In this document: positions 26,052 to 34,523 of the stretch, piece by piece
Layout of the letters: each line of letters begins with the position of its first letter
Position numbering within the stretch: position 1 is the first letter of the stretch
IMG/VR virus record: IMGVR_UViG_3300009151_002763
Span: 1 to 39,315 of that record
Source of the DNA: a virus
Direction: 5' to 3' (one strand)
DNA length: 39,315 nt
Notes under the pieces: model-generated
The model's database searches: none
What the model was told of the DNA's origin: nothing
The model's input: only the letters and a program-made list of their open reading frames with translations
Program-made: the position numbers and the translations under genes

Positions 26052-26665
26052 TGGCTTATCAATTTACCTGGGATTTTAATTATAATGCTAAAGGTGGGGT
26101 AAAAGGTAACCTAGCTGAGATAATACAGACATACGGTATACCAACAACATACATCGAAGTTGGTGTGTTTGAAGGCGGTACGACTGTATGGATGAACGAT
26201 CAGCTTGCTCCACTCAATAAAGACTTTAAGATATATGGTATAGACCCACATACTACGAGTCCTGATATCGCAGGAGACCTTGGCGATGTAGGTAAAAGGT
26301 TCGAACATAACATCAAAGAGTGTGAAGACCCACGTATAGAGTACATGAAAGAGTACAGTAATAAGGCTCTCATCGAACTCAATAACCGTGGTGTCAAAGC
26401 ACAGTTAATCTACATCGACGGTGATCATACTGCGCCTGTCGTACTTACAGATCTTGTTTTAGCTTGGGAATTATTAGTTCCAGGTGGAGTCATCTTATGT
26501 GATGATACTACTGTATGGATGTGGGAAGACTCTACTGGTTATAAGCCAGCACAGATGAGCCCACGCATGGCAGTTGAGTTCTTTATTCAATGTCATTGGA
26601 ACGATATCGAGATCATACCTACACATGATGGTATCCAGACTGCATTCCGTAAAAGGATAAAATGA
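26051..26665 (+). CDS. Class I SAM methyltransferase (Methyltransf_24 type)
   Basis: A 204-residue protein. Motif I is YIEVGVFEGGTTVWM (~34-48), followed by YGIDPHT, LIYIDGDH (~117-124) and 'LLVPGGVILCDDT' (~140-152). This IDGDH plus GG...DD layout is typical of sugar or cephalosporin-hydroxylase-like methyltransferases of the Methyltransf_24 group. The start overlaps the previous stop by 1 base (TAATG) and the end overlaps the next start (ATGA). Confidence 0.82.
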   Translation: MAYQFTWDFNYNAKGGVKGNLAEIIQTYGIPTTYIEVGVFEGGTTVWMNDQLAPLNKDFKIYGIDPHTTSPDIAGDLGDVGKRFEHNIKECEDPRIEYMKEYSNKALIELNNRGVKAQLIYIDGDHTAPVVLTDLVLAWELLVPGGVILCDDTTVWMWEDSTGYKPAQMSPRMAVEFFIQCHWNDIEIIPTHDGIQTAFRKRIK

Positions 26666-27498
26666 TAACTGCTGCTTACACTATATGTAAGAATGAGTTA
26701 AAGTACGTTGAGAAGTGGCTCTACTATACAAAAGACTTTAACTATCGAGTCTTACTAGATACAGGATCTACCGATGGCACATGGGAAGCTTTGCAAGAAG
26801 CTGCTAAGTTAGATCCTAACCTAATCATCGAGCAAAAGATATTCACTCCGTGGAAGTTTAATGTAGCTCGTATGTATAACCTTGACATGATACCTGATGA
26901 GGTAGAATGGGCACTATCACCTGACATGGACGAATACTTCTCTATCAACGTACTTGAAGAGATGGAAAAGACCATCAAAGAGAATCCTAATGTAACCAAC
27001 ATAGCAACAACGAGACTTGACTTATACACCAAACAAGTATTCGTTGGCCCTCCTCATACTATCCCTACTAATAAGATCCATAGAAGACATGATTACATAT
27101 GGGCTCAGCCGATATATGAACACCTATGGTATAAGCACCATGACAAAAAGCAAGAGGTGGAGATCTATAATGACATGGTATATCTGATCCATGATCAAGA
27201 CTTTAAGAAACAATCAAGGCCTGAACTATATACTAAGATGCTTAAGGAAGAGTTTGAGACAAATCCCACTAACTGTTGGACTCTATGGTTCTTGGTACAA
27301 CACTACTATAAAGAGCAAGACCTTGATAACTTCATCAAGTGTGCCATCGTCTTTGTCCCAAATACAGATCCTAAAGATGACAAACATGTACAAGTCAAAG
27401 CTACCCTTGAAAACATCTATGCGCATATGAAGAAAGATCTATCCCCAGAAGTACAAGCAGAGATCCTAAAAGCATTATCTAACTCCAAGCCATTATAA
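26662..27498 (+). CDS. GT2-like (SunS-type) glycosyltransferase
   Basis: A 278-residue GT-A fold protein. AAYTICKNELKYVEKWL begins at the N-terminus, then LLDTGSTDGTWE (~31-42) and the metal-binding 'LSPDMDEYFS' (~90-99). HRRHDYIW and HDQD follow. The C-terminal ~90 residues are helical and TPR-like (CWTLWFLVQHYYKEQDLDNF). Family members act on lipids, polysaccharides and, in the SunS group, on peptides, which makes it a candidate for protein glycosylation. It is the last gene of the cassette. Its stop overlaps the late promoter for gp13. Confidence 0.8.
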   Translation: MITAAYTICKNELKYVEKWLYYTKDFNYRVLLDTGSTDGTWEALQEAAKLDPNLIIEQKIFTPWKFNVARMYNLDMIPDEVEWALSPDMDEYFSINVLEEMEKTIKENPNVTNIATTRLDLYTKQVFVGPPHTIPTNKIHRRHDYIWAQPIYEHLWYKHHDKKQEVEIYNDMVYLIHDQDFKKQSRPELYTKMLKEEFETNPTNCWTLWFLVQHYYKEQDLDNFIKCAIVFVPNTDPKDDKHVQVKATLENIYAHMKKDLSPEVQAEILKALSNSKPL

Positions 27499-27501
27499 AT
27501 A
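27494..27501 (+). promoter_or_regulatory. T4-type late promoter (TATAAATA)
   Basis: Perfect late-box match overlapping the stop codon of the preceding glycosyltransferase gene, 34 bases before the gp13 start. It probably begins the gp13-gp14-29681-gp15-gp17 transcript. Confidence 0.8.
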
Positions 27502-27535
27502 GATAATAAATACTAAATTACATTAGGATATCATA

Positions 27536-28549
27536 ATGGCCGTTACAAGCAGAGCAACCCTAACCGAATATTGTCTTAGAGCTCTTGGTGAGCCAGTAGT
27601 AGAGATCAACGTAGACGACTCTCAATTAGAAGAGCGTATCGATGAGGCTCTTGACTATTGGAACCAATATCACTTTGATGGTGCAGAAAGAATGTACCTC
27701 AAACAAAAGATCACAGCTTCAACAATCAAGATCGTAGGAACAAATTCAGAGGCATTCCCAGTAGGTACTACTATAACAGGATCTACATCAGGCGCTAAAG
27801 CTTCAGTATGTTCAGAGTATGGCAGGACTGCGGCTAATAATATCATTGTCTGTAAAGATGTTACTATATCTAGTGAAGACACAAAGCAACATCATGTATT
27901 TAATGCTACTACAACTGGGGCATTTATAGTAGGTGAGACCATCACTGGTAATAATGGAGCTACTGCAGTAGTTCATGCAGATGGAGTTACCTTAGGTACA
28001 TATGACCTTAAATATTTTCCTATCCCAGACTACATATATGGTATAACAAGAGTCATCCCGTTTAATGCAGCATCCAGCTCAAAGAACCTATTCGACCTAC
28101 AGTACCAACTAAGACTTAACGACTTATATGACTTGACATCAACGTCATTGATCTACTATAAGACGGTCATGTCACACATCTCTTTACTTAACCTTGAATT
28201 AAACGGGTATCCTCTATACAGATTTAACCGTATGATGGGTAGACTATCACTAGACGTTAATTGGGATGCAGCTCTTGCACTAGGAGACTTCATCTTAGTA
28301 GAATGCTATAGAGCATTAGACCCAACAGTATTCAATAAAGTATGGAACGAACCATGGTTTAGACACTATGTGACAGCATTGTTTAAACGTCAATGGGCAA
28401 CTAACATCAAGAAATTCCAAGGTATTCAATTACCTGGAGGAGTAACTATCGATGGAGATAAGTTATACGCAGAAGCTATCACAGAGATCAAAGAACTAGA
28501 AGACGAGATGTTAAACAAATCAGCACCATTGGAGTTCTTCCTTGGCTAG
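27536..28549 (+). CDS. 13: Neck protein gp13
   Basis: A 337-residue homologue of T4 neck protein gp13, which with gp14 forms the collar joining the head to the tail. The N-terminus (RATLTEYCLRALGEPVVEIN, then DEALDYWNQYHFDG) is characteristic of marine T4-like gp13. The C-terminal half (LNGYPLYRFNRMMGRLSLD, then WFRHYVTALFKRQWA) is also conserved. Residues ~65-150 hold an insert with two similar segments, FPVGTTITGSTSGAKASV and FIVGETITGNNGATAVV, a beta-rich duplicated module. It is preceded by a late box and a TAGGA ribosome site. Confidence 0.88.
   Translation: MAVTSRATLTEYCLRALGEPVVEINVDDSQLEERIDEALDYWNQYHFDGAERMYLKQKITASTIKIVGTNSEAFPVGTTITGSTSGAKASVCSEYGRTAANNIIVCKDVTISSEDTKQHHVFNATTTGAFIVGETITGNNGATAVVHADGVTLGTYDLKYFPIPDYIYGITRVIPFNAASSSKNLFDLQYQLRLNDLYDLTSTSLIYYKTVMSHISLLNLELNGYPLYRFNRMMGRLSLDVNWDAALALGDFILVECYRALDPTVFNKVWNEPWFRHYVTALFKRQWATNIKKFQGIQLPGGVTIDGDKLYAEAITEIKELEDEMLNKSAPLEFFLG
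28531..28544 (+). promoter_or_regulatory. Ribosome site deciding a TTG start for gp14
   Basis: GGAG at 28531-28534 lies 7 bases before TTG 28542-28544. Translation from this TTG gives MARSVYFSNGIRSEQ, matching the expected N-terminus of marine gp14. The next in-frame ATG is more than 60 codons downstream. Confidence 0.7.
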
Positions 28550-29681
28550 ATCAGTATACTTCTCTAACGGGATTCGTTCCGAACAATTATTATATGAGGA
28601 CATCATAGTTGAGTCTATATCCATCTATGGGCAAGACTTTTACTATATACCACGTACATTAGTTGGTAAAGACGAAATCCTTGGTGAAGATAGACTATCT
28701 AAGTTTAAGCACGCGTATGGTATCGAGATGTACCTTGAGACAGTGAACGGCTTTGAAGGTCAAGGCGCATTCATTCAGAAGTTTGGTTTGATGATGGAAC
28801 AAAGCGCTACGTTGACTGTAGCTCGTAGAAAGTGGGAACAACTAATCGGACAACATGGTCTATCAATACTACCTAATCGTCCTGCTGAAGGTGACTTACT
28901 TTACTTTCCATTAACTGGTGGATTGTTTGAGATCAAGTTCGTAACACATCAAGACCCGTTCTATCAAGCTGGTAAGCTATATGTTTATAAGTTACAAGTT
29001 GAATTGTTCCAATATGCATCAGAACACATCCAAACAGGTATTAAAGAGATTGATGTATTTGAGACTCTCAAGACATTTGATGTTGAGAAGATACCAAACG
29101 GTACTGTAAAAGAGATTAAGGTAACTCGACGAGGTATTAACTATACTTCTGCACCGACAGTAACTATCGGTCCTGATTGGGTAGCATCTACTGCTATAAA
29201 TGTTAGAGATGAAGTATGTTATGATGGTCGAAGATATATATGTACTATCGCAGGTACAACTGATGTGAGTGGTCCTATACATACAGTAAGCGTTGCACCT
29301 AATGGTACTGCAACCCTACAGTTCTTTGGTTATAGAGCTACAGCTACAGCATACCTTGGTAATAACTTGACAGCAAATCAAGTCGTCAAGATCTTGGTAG
29401 ACGAGCCAGGTTCTGGATATACACACGCACCTATAGTAACTCTATCTGGTGGTGGTGGCGACTATGCAGTTGCAGAAGCTGTGATTTCCAACCTTGATAA
29501 TCAAGATTCATATGGTGATAATAATAAATTTAAAGAAGAAGCAGAAGGACTCATATTTAACGAGACTAACCCTTTCGGTGAGCTATCGACATATTATGTA
29601 GCGCCTTCTGATATATACGCTAACGCTGACTCAACAAACGTTCGAGCAGATTCAACTAAACTAACCGCGGATGCACAATAA
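28542..29681 (+). CDS. 14: Neck protein gp14
   Basis: A 379-residue homologue of T4 gp14, partner of gp13 in the neck. The N-terminal half is conserved (NGIRSEQLLYEDIIVESISIYGQDFYYIPR). The C-terminus has FKEEAEGLIFNETNPFGE. It is longer than T4 gp14 (about 256 residues). The extra length is an insert at ~185-310 holding two related segments, RRGINYTSAPTVTIGP and EPGSGYTHAPIVTLSGGG, plus a 'VRDEVCYDGRRYICT' chitin-binding-like strand pair. The insert motif recurs in gp18. The start is TTG, overlapping the gp13 stop by 8 bases. Confidence 0.87.
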   Translation: MARSVYFSNGIRSEQLLYEDIIVESISIYGQDFYYIPRTLVGKDEILGEDRLSKFKHAYGIEMYLETVNGFEGQGAFIQKFGLMMEQSATLTVARRKWEQLIGQHGLSILPNRPAEGDLLYFPLTGGLFEIKFVTHQDPFYQAGKLYVYKLQVELFQYASEHIQTGIKEIDVFETLKTFDVEKIPNGTVKEIKVTRRGINYTSAPTVTIGPDWVASTAINVRDEVCYDGRRYICTIAGTTDVSGPIHTVSVAPNGTATLQFFGYRATATAYLGNNLTANQVVKILVDEPGSGYTHAPIVTLSGGGGDYAVAEAVISNLDNQDSYGDNNKFKEEAEGLIFNETNPFGELSTYYVAPSDIYANADSTNVRADSTKLTADAQ

Positions 29682-30136
29682 TGGCTAAACAAACGATTAA
29701 TATAGGAACAGCTCCTAACGACAAGACAGGCGACCAACTTAGGACTGCCTTTACAAAGATCAACTCTAACTTCACTGAAGTTTATGCAGGTATAACACCA
29801 TCATCTATTGGTGCTAGTGGACCAACTTGGCATTCATCTGTAACAGCTAGTCAGAACGCTGTGACGATATCTGTTGGAACGACTGGTGCTACTAGTGTTA
29901 TCACCTTTGATAGTCAAGGCGAGATATTACTTAATGGTTTTAATACACTTACTCCTCCAACATCATTAATTAATAATAATTATGTTGCCGAACTGGGTGC
30001 ATCTGGAGTATTAACAGTACCATCAAGAATAGTTGCTGTAGGTGGAGATCAATTTATTAGAGTATCTGATTTAAAAACTGTTGTTTCAGCTTCTGCAGAT
30101 TTTGCAGATTTTAAAACACGAGTAGCTGCACTATAA
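29681..30136 (+). CDS. Small structural-type protein inserted between gp14 and gp15
   Basis: A 151-residue protein. The N-terminal 'INIGTAPNDKTGDQLRTAFT' followed by KINSNFTEVY is a motif that recurs at the start of tail-fibre and other virion proteins of marine phages, probably a short helical attachment or trimerisation element. The rest is beta-rich and Ser/Thr-rich (TISVGTTGATSVITFDSQGE). T4 has no gene at this place. A role in the virion, perhaps a neck or whisker-like decoration, is inferred from position. It starts with a 1-base overlap (TAATG). Confidence 0.65.
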   Translation: MAKQTINIGTAPNDKTGDQLRTAFTKINSNFTEVYAGITPSSIGASGPTWHSSVTASQNAVTISVGTTGATSVITFDSQGEILLNGFNTLTPPTSLINNNYVAELGASGVLTVPSRIVAVGGDQFIRVSDLKTVVSASADFADFKTRVAAL

Positions 30137-30137
30137 C

Positions 30138-30866
30138 ATGTTAAACGGACAAACCTACTATCATGGTGCAGTAAGAAAGACGATCGTTGCTTTTGGTCGT
30201 CTATTCTCTGATATCAAGATCGCCAGACAAGGTAACGATGGAGCTGTTGTACAGACCATCGCTGTACCTCTTGCATATGCACCAAAGGAGAAGTGGTTAG
30301 TTCGTATCGACTCAGATCCAAACCTTAATCATAATACATATACATCTTTACCACGTCTATCATTTGAAGTTACAGGCTATCATTATGATGCGTCTCGTAA
30401 GACTAATAAGATGAATCAAATCAAGTGTAATGATAATTTATCTGCTGAAAGTCCTATTCGAAAGTCAGTATTCTCTCCAGCACCATATAACATAGACGTC
30501 AGTCTCTATGTGTTGACTAAGACACAAGAAGATGCTATGCAGATCGTTGAACAGATCTTACCAATATTTAATCCAGAATATACACTATCTATCAATGCAG
30601 TTCCAGAAATGGAGATAGTACAAGATATCCCTGTAATACTTAATAATATTACTGTAGAAGATAACTATGATGGTTCTTTCCAAGAAAGAAGATTTGTAGT
30701 ACATACCCTAACATTCACTATCAAGACAAACATATATGGTCCAGTCACTGATCAAGGAGTCATCCTTACATCTATGGCAAATGTCTCTATACCTGGCAGG
30801 AAGTATACTGCTGTGGCTCCATCTATAGATGGTCCAGTTACAGAGAACTGGGAATCACAATTCTAA
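30138..30866 (+). CDS. 15: Tail completion / sheath stabiliser protein gp15
   Basis: A 242-residue homologue of T4 gp15, the hexameric terminator that caps the tail and contacts the neck. Conserved features include YYHGAVRKTIVAFGRLFSDI at the start, VPLAYAPKEKWLVRI, 'LPRLSFEVTGYHYDASRK', 'PAPYNIDVSLYVLTKTQEDA' and QILPIFNPEYT. It starts 1 base after the upstream stop. It is directly followed by gp17 with a 1-base overlap, leaving no room for gp16. Confidence 0.92.
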   Translation: MLNGQTYYHGAVRKTIVAFGRLFSDIKIARQGNDGAVVQTIAVPLAYAPKEKWLVRIDSDPNLNHNTYTSLPRLSFEVTGYHYDASRKTNKMNQIKCNDNLSAESPIRKSVFSPAPYNIDVSLYVLTKTQEDAMQIVEQILPIFNPEYTLSINAVPEMEIVQDIPVILNNITVEDNYDGSFQERRFVVHTLTFTIKTNIYGPVTDQGVILTSMANVSIPGRKYTAVAPSIDGPVTENWESQF

Positions 30867-32455
30867 TGTCAAAAAATTATAATGCCAATAGTCAGTTAAA
30901 AGCGGCTGGTGTTAATATCCCTTTTACTGAAGATCAAGTCAAAGAGTACGTGAAGTGTGCTGCTGACCCTATCTACTTTATTGAGACGTACTGCAAGATC
31001 ATATCACTTGATCATGGTCTTATTGATTTTAAACTATATGATTGCCAAAAGGAAAAGGTGAAGATAATACATGACAATAGAAAAGTTATCCTTATGGAAG
31101 GTCGTCAACAAGGTAAGACGACAACTAGTGCAGCATATATTTTATGGTATACCCTATTTCAGGAATCGAAACAAGTCGCGATCATGGCAAACAAAGCCAC
31201 CGCCGCCCGTGAGGTCTTATACAGGTATCAATTGATGTATGAGAACCTTCCATTATGGTTACAGCAAGGCGTGACTACATGGAACAAGGGAGATATAGAA
31301 CTTGAGAACAATTCAAAGGTGTTCACTGCAGCAACGACATCTTCTGGTATCCGCGGTAAGTCAGTTAACATGCTATACGTCGACGAAGCAGCGATCATAC
31401 CTAACAACGTAGCAGAAAACTTCTTTACTTCAGTCTATCCTACGATATCTGCTGGTGAAACGACAAAGATCTTACTAAGCTCTACTCCATTGGGTTATAA
31501 TCACTTTTGGAAGTTTTGGAACGACGCAGAGAATGGACGTAATGACTTTGTACCTCTATTCATACCATATACACGAATCCCAGGTAGGGATGAAAAATGG
31601 GCAGAAACACAAAGGAGACAACTGGGTGAGCTGAAATATAACCAAGAGGTATTATGTACCTTCTTAGGTTCTGCACTCACTCTGGTGCGCTCAGATGTGA
31701 TCGGGAGACTATCTCCAGCTAGGATCATATATAGTAAGGATGGTTTGGATGTATACGATAAACCTATCAAGGATCATAGCTATTGTTTAGTAGCTGATAC
31801 TGCAAAGGGTGTGGGTGGAGACTACTCGACATTCTCTATCGTGGACATCACAGAGTCGCCATATAAACAAGTGGCCAAGTATAGAGACAACAACATTAGT
31901 CCTATGTTGTTCCCATCAGTGATTTATAAAGTAGCTACAGAATATAATCAAGCATACGTATTACTAGAAGTTAACTCTTCTGAACAAGTAGGGTCTATCC
32001 TATACTCTGAGATGGAGTATGAGAACATCTTATTTGTGAATAGAAACACAGACGGACAAGTAGTATCAGGTGGATTCGGTGGTGGTAAGACACAGCTCGG
32101 AGTCAATACTGATAAGAAAGTAAAAAGGATAGGTTGTATGAACTTCAAGGCCTTGATCGAAGAGAATAGACTCTTAGTTCAAGACATTGACACCATACAA
32201 GAGATATCTACCTTTATCGAAAATAATAAAGGCTCTTACGAGGCTGATGAAGGCTATCATGATGACTTAGTTATGACATTGGTGTTATTTGGCTGGTTGA
32301 CCACAAACCCGTACTTTAAAGACCTAAACAACGTAAACATTAGGCAATTAATGTATGAGAACCGTATCAAGCAGATTGAGGATGAGTTGACCCCATTCGG
32401 ATTCATGGATGATGGCAGGGGTAGCCAGGACGAACAGGTCCTATTGAATTTTTAA
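30866..32455 (+). CDS. 17: Terminase large subunit gp17 (packaging ATPase/nuclease)
   Basis: A 529-residue packaging motor. The N-terminal ATPase has Walker A GRQQGKTT (~79-86), Walker B MLYVDEAA (~169-176), and a coupling-type motif LLSSTPLG near 210. The C-terminal RNase H-like nuclease has VADTAKGVGGDYSTF (~309, first Asp), VLLEVNSSEQ (Glu near 367) and HDDLVMTLV (Asp near 467). It is somewhat shorter than T4 gp17 (610). It cuts concatemeric DNA and pumps it through the portal gp20, encoded downstream. Confidence 0.95.
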   Translation: MSKNYNANSQLKAAGVNIPFTEDQVKEYVKCAADPIYFIETYCKIISLDHGLIDFKLYDCQKEKVKIIHDNRKVILMEGRQQGKTTTSAAYILWYTLFQESKQVAIMANKATAAREVLYRYQLMYENLPLWLQQGVTTWNKGDIELENNSKVFTAATTSSGIRGKSVNMLYVDEAAIIPNNVAENFFTSVYPTISAGETTKILLSSTPLGYNHFWKFWNDAENGRNDFVPLFIPYTRIPGRDEKWAETQRRQLGELKYNQEVLCTFLGSALTLVRSDVIGRLSPARIIYSKDGLDVYDKPIKDHSYCLVADTAKGVGGDYSTFSIVDITESPYKQVAKYRDNNISPMLFPSVIYKVATEYNQAYVLLEVNSSEQVGSILYSEMEYENILFVNRNTDGQVVSGGFGGGKTQLGVNTDKKVKRIGCMNFKALIEENRLLVQDIDTIQEISTFIENNKGSYEADEGYHDDLVMTLVLFGWLTTNPYFKDLNNVNIRQLMYENRIKQIEDELTPFGFMDDGRGSQDEQVLLNF

Positions 32456-32459
32456 TAGT

Positions 32460-32467
32460 TATAAATA
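32460..32467 (+). promoter_or_regulatory. T4-type late promoter (TATAAATA)
   Basis: Perfect late-box match 61 bases before the gp18 start, consistent with high late expression of the tail sheath. Confidence 0.8.
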
Positions 32468-32473
32468 TATGTA

Positions 32474-32487
32474 TAGAGGTGACTCTA
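32474..32487 (+). other. Short hairpin in the gp18 leader
   Basis: TAGAG-GTGA-CTCTA is a 5-bp stem with a GNRA-type (GUGA in RNA) tetraloop, downstream of the gp18 late promoter and 40 bases before the start codon. It could stabilise the 5' end of the abundant sheath mRNA. The stem is short, so confidence is low. Confidence 0.35.
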
Positions 32488-32527
32488 GCTTATATCATAA
32501 AAACCTAATTTAAGGAGAAACACAAAA

Positions 32528-34486
32528 ATGCCGTTCCAATTATCTCCAGGAGTTGCGGTAGTCGAAAAAGACTTTTCAGCAATCATCCCAGCAGTTTCAA
32601 CATCAGCTGGTGCTTTTGCTGGTGCGTTCACATGGGGTCCAGTACTTGATCCTGTTACAATCTCATCTGAAAACGTTTTGGTCCAAAGATTTGGCAAACC
32701 AACAGATGCTAATGCACAATCATTCTTTACAGCTGCAAACTTCCTTGCTTATACAAACAACCTATTAACAGTACGTGCAGACACACAAAATCATAGAAAT
32801 GCAGTAGTTACCCAAACAGGTACAGTAACTAGCATCATCATGGATATTAAAGGTGACTCATACGCTTCAGCCCCATCAGTTACTATTGGTGCACCAAACA
32901 TTGCTGGAGGTATTAGAGCTACTGCACACGCAGTATTAGTCTCAGACAGAGTAGATAGTATCGTTATCGATAATCCAGGTACAGGTTATACAGCTGCTCC
33001 TTCAGTAACTATTGCTACTGGTCCAGGTACAGATGCTACAGCTCACTCAGCTATCACTACTTCAGGTATAAAGATCAATAACTTTGATTCTTACACAGCT
33101 TCTTATGTTAACGGAGAAGGAGTTGTTGGTGAATTTGCTGCTAAATATCCAGGTACTTTAGGTAACTCATTAGAAGTTTCTGTGGCTGACCAAACTACAT
33201 ATACTGATTGGGAATATGCGGCAGAATTTGATTCTACTCCTACTACTTCAGCTTATGCTTCTGCTGTAGGTGGTTCAAATGATGAACTACATATAGTCGT
33301 GGTCGACTCTGATGGTTTATGGTCAGGTACAGCTGGTACAGTATTAGAAAAATATGCATTCGTATCCAAAGCTTCTGATGGTAAAAAATCAGATGGTACA
33401 AACAACTACTATAAAGATGTGATCAACTCACAATCTAGATATATTTGGTGGATGGATCATACTACAACAGTAGCTACTTCAGTTAATGGTCAAGGCACTT
33501 CAGGCGTAGCTTGGGGATCTACAGCGGCTAATAACGGCTTTAAAGACCTTTCAGATCCAATCACTAAAACATTATCAGGTGGTGTTGATGACTTAACTCC
33601 TACAGATGGTCAATTAATGACAGCATATGACATCTTTGCTAACGCAGAGCTCTATGACATCTCATTGATTCCATTAGGTAAAGCTTCAGCAACAGTAGCG
33701 ACATATGTTATTAATAACATCGCAGAAGTTAGACTTGACTGTGTAGTGTTTGCTTCTCCAGAAAATACAATAACAGGTGATATCATCATCGGTAATGGAG
33801 CAGATGCAGTAACAGCTGTGACAGATTATCGTTTAGCATTACCTAGTACATCATACGCTGTATTAGATTCTGGTTACAAATACCAGTATGATAGATACAA
33901 TGACAAGTACAGATATGTTCCATTAAATGGTGACGTTGCTGGTCTTGCTGCACGTACAGACTACACTAATGATCCTTGGTGGTCACCAGCTGGTCTTAAC
34001 CGTGGTCAAATCAAGAACGTTGTTAAACTTGCATTCAATCCAGGTAAAACAGAACGCGATAACCTTTACAAAGCAGGCGTTAACCCAGTCGTTAACTTCC
34101 CTGGTCAAGGTACAGTTCTCTACGGCGATAAGACACTGCTTGCTAAACCAAGCGCATTTGATCGTATCAACGTACGTCGCCTCTTTATTGTACTTGAAAA
34201 AGCAATTGCTACAGCTTCTAAGTACCAATTATTTGAGTTCAATGACAGCTTTACAAGAGCACAATTTAAGAACTTAGTAGAACCGTTCTTAAGAGATGTT
34301 CAAGGTCGTAGAGGTGTTACTGACTTCAGAGTTAAATGTGATGATACAAACAATACAGGAGAAGTTATTGATCGCAATGAATTCATTGCTGATATCTATA
34401 TCAAACCTAATCGTTCGATTAACTTCATTACATTAAACTTCATTGCTGCAAGATCTTCAGTTTCTTTTACTGAAATCGGTGCATAG
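32528..34486 (+). CDS. 18: Tail sheath protein gp18
   Basis: A 652-residue contractile sheath subunit. The N-terminus 'SPGVAVVEKDFSAIIPAVST' followed by AGAFAGAFTWGPV and the C-terminal domain are typical of T4-like gp18. The conserved C-terminal stretch reads 'VVNFPGQGTVLYGDKTLL', then FDRINVRRLFIVLEKAI. Residues ~100-165 contain two related segments, GDSYASAPSVTIGAP and GTGYTAAPSVTIATGPG, matching the gp14 insert. Translation begins after AAGGAG. The sheath contracts around the gp19 tube on infection. Confidence 0.95.
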   Translation: MPFQLSPGVAVVEKDFSAIIPAVSTSAGAFAGAFTWGPVLDPVTISSENVLVQRFGKPTDANAQSFFTAANFLAYTNNLLTVRADTQNHRNAVVTQTGTVTSIIMDIKGDSYASAPSVTIGAPNIAGGIRATAHAVLVSDRVDSIVIDNPGTGYTAAPSVTIATGPGTDATAHSAITTSGIKINNFDSYTASYVNGEGVVGEFAAKYPGTLGNSLEVSVADQTTYTDWEYAAEFDSTPTTSAYASAVGGSNDELHIVVVDSDGLWSGTAGTVLEKYAFVSKASDGKKSDGTNNYYKDVINSQSRYIWWMDHTTTVATSVNGQGTSGVAWGSTAANNGFKDLSDPITKTLSGGVDDLTPTDGQLMTAYDIFANAELYDISLIPLGKASATVATYVINNIAEVRLDCVVFASPENTITGDIIIGNGADAVTAVTDYRLALPSTSYAVLDSGYKYQYDRYNDKYRYVPLNGDVAGLAARTDYTNDPWWSPAGLNRGQIKNVVKLAFNPGKTERDNLYKAGVNPVVNFPGQGTVLYGDKTLLAKPSAFDRINVRRLFIVLEKAIATASKYQLFEFNDSFTRAQFKNLVEPFLRDVQGRRGVTDFRVKCDDTNNTGEVIDRNEFIADIYIKPNRSINFITLNFIAARSSVSFTEIGA

Positions 34487-34488
34487 CA

Positions 34489-34496
34489 TATAAATA
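34489..34496 (+). promoter_or_regulatory. T4-type late promoter (TATAAATA)
   Basis: Perfect late-box match directly after the gp18 stop and 28 bases before the gp19 start. Confidence 0.8.
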
Positions 34497-34523
34497 ATAG
34501 AGAGAAAAAACAAAGGATAAACT

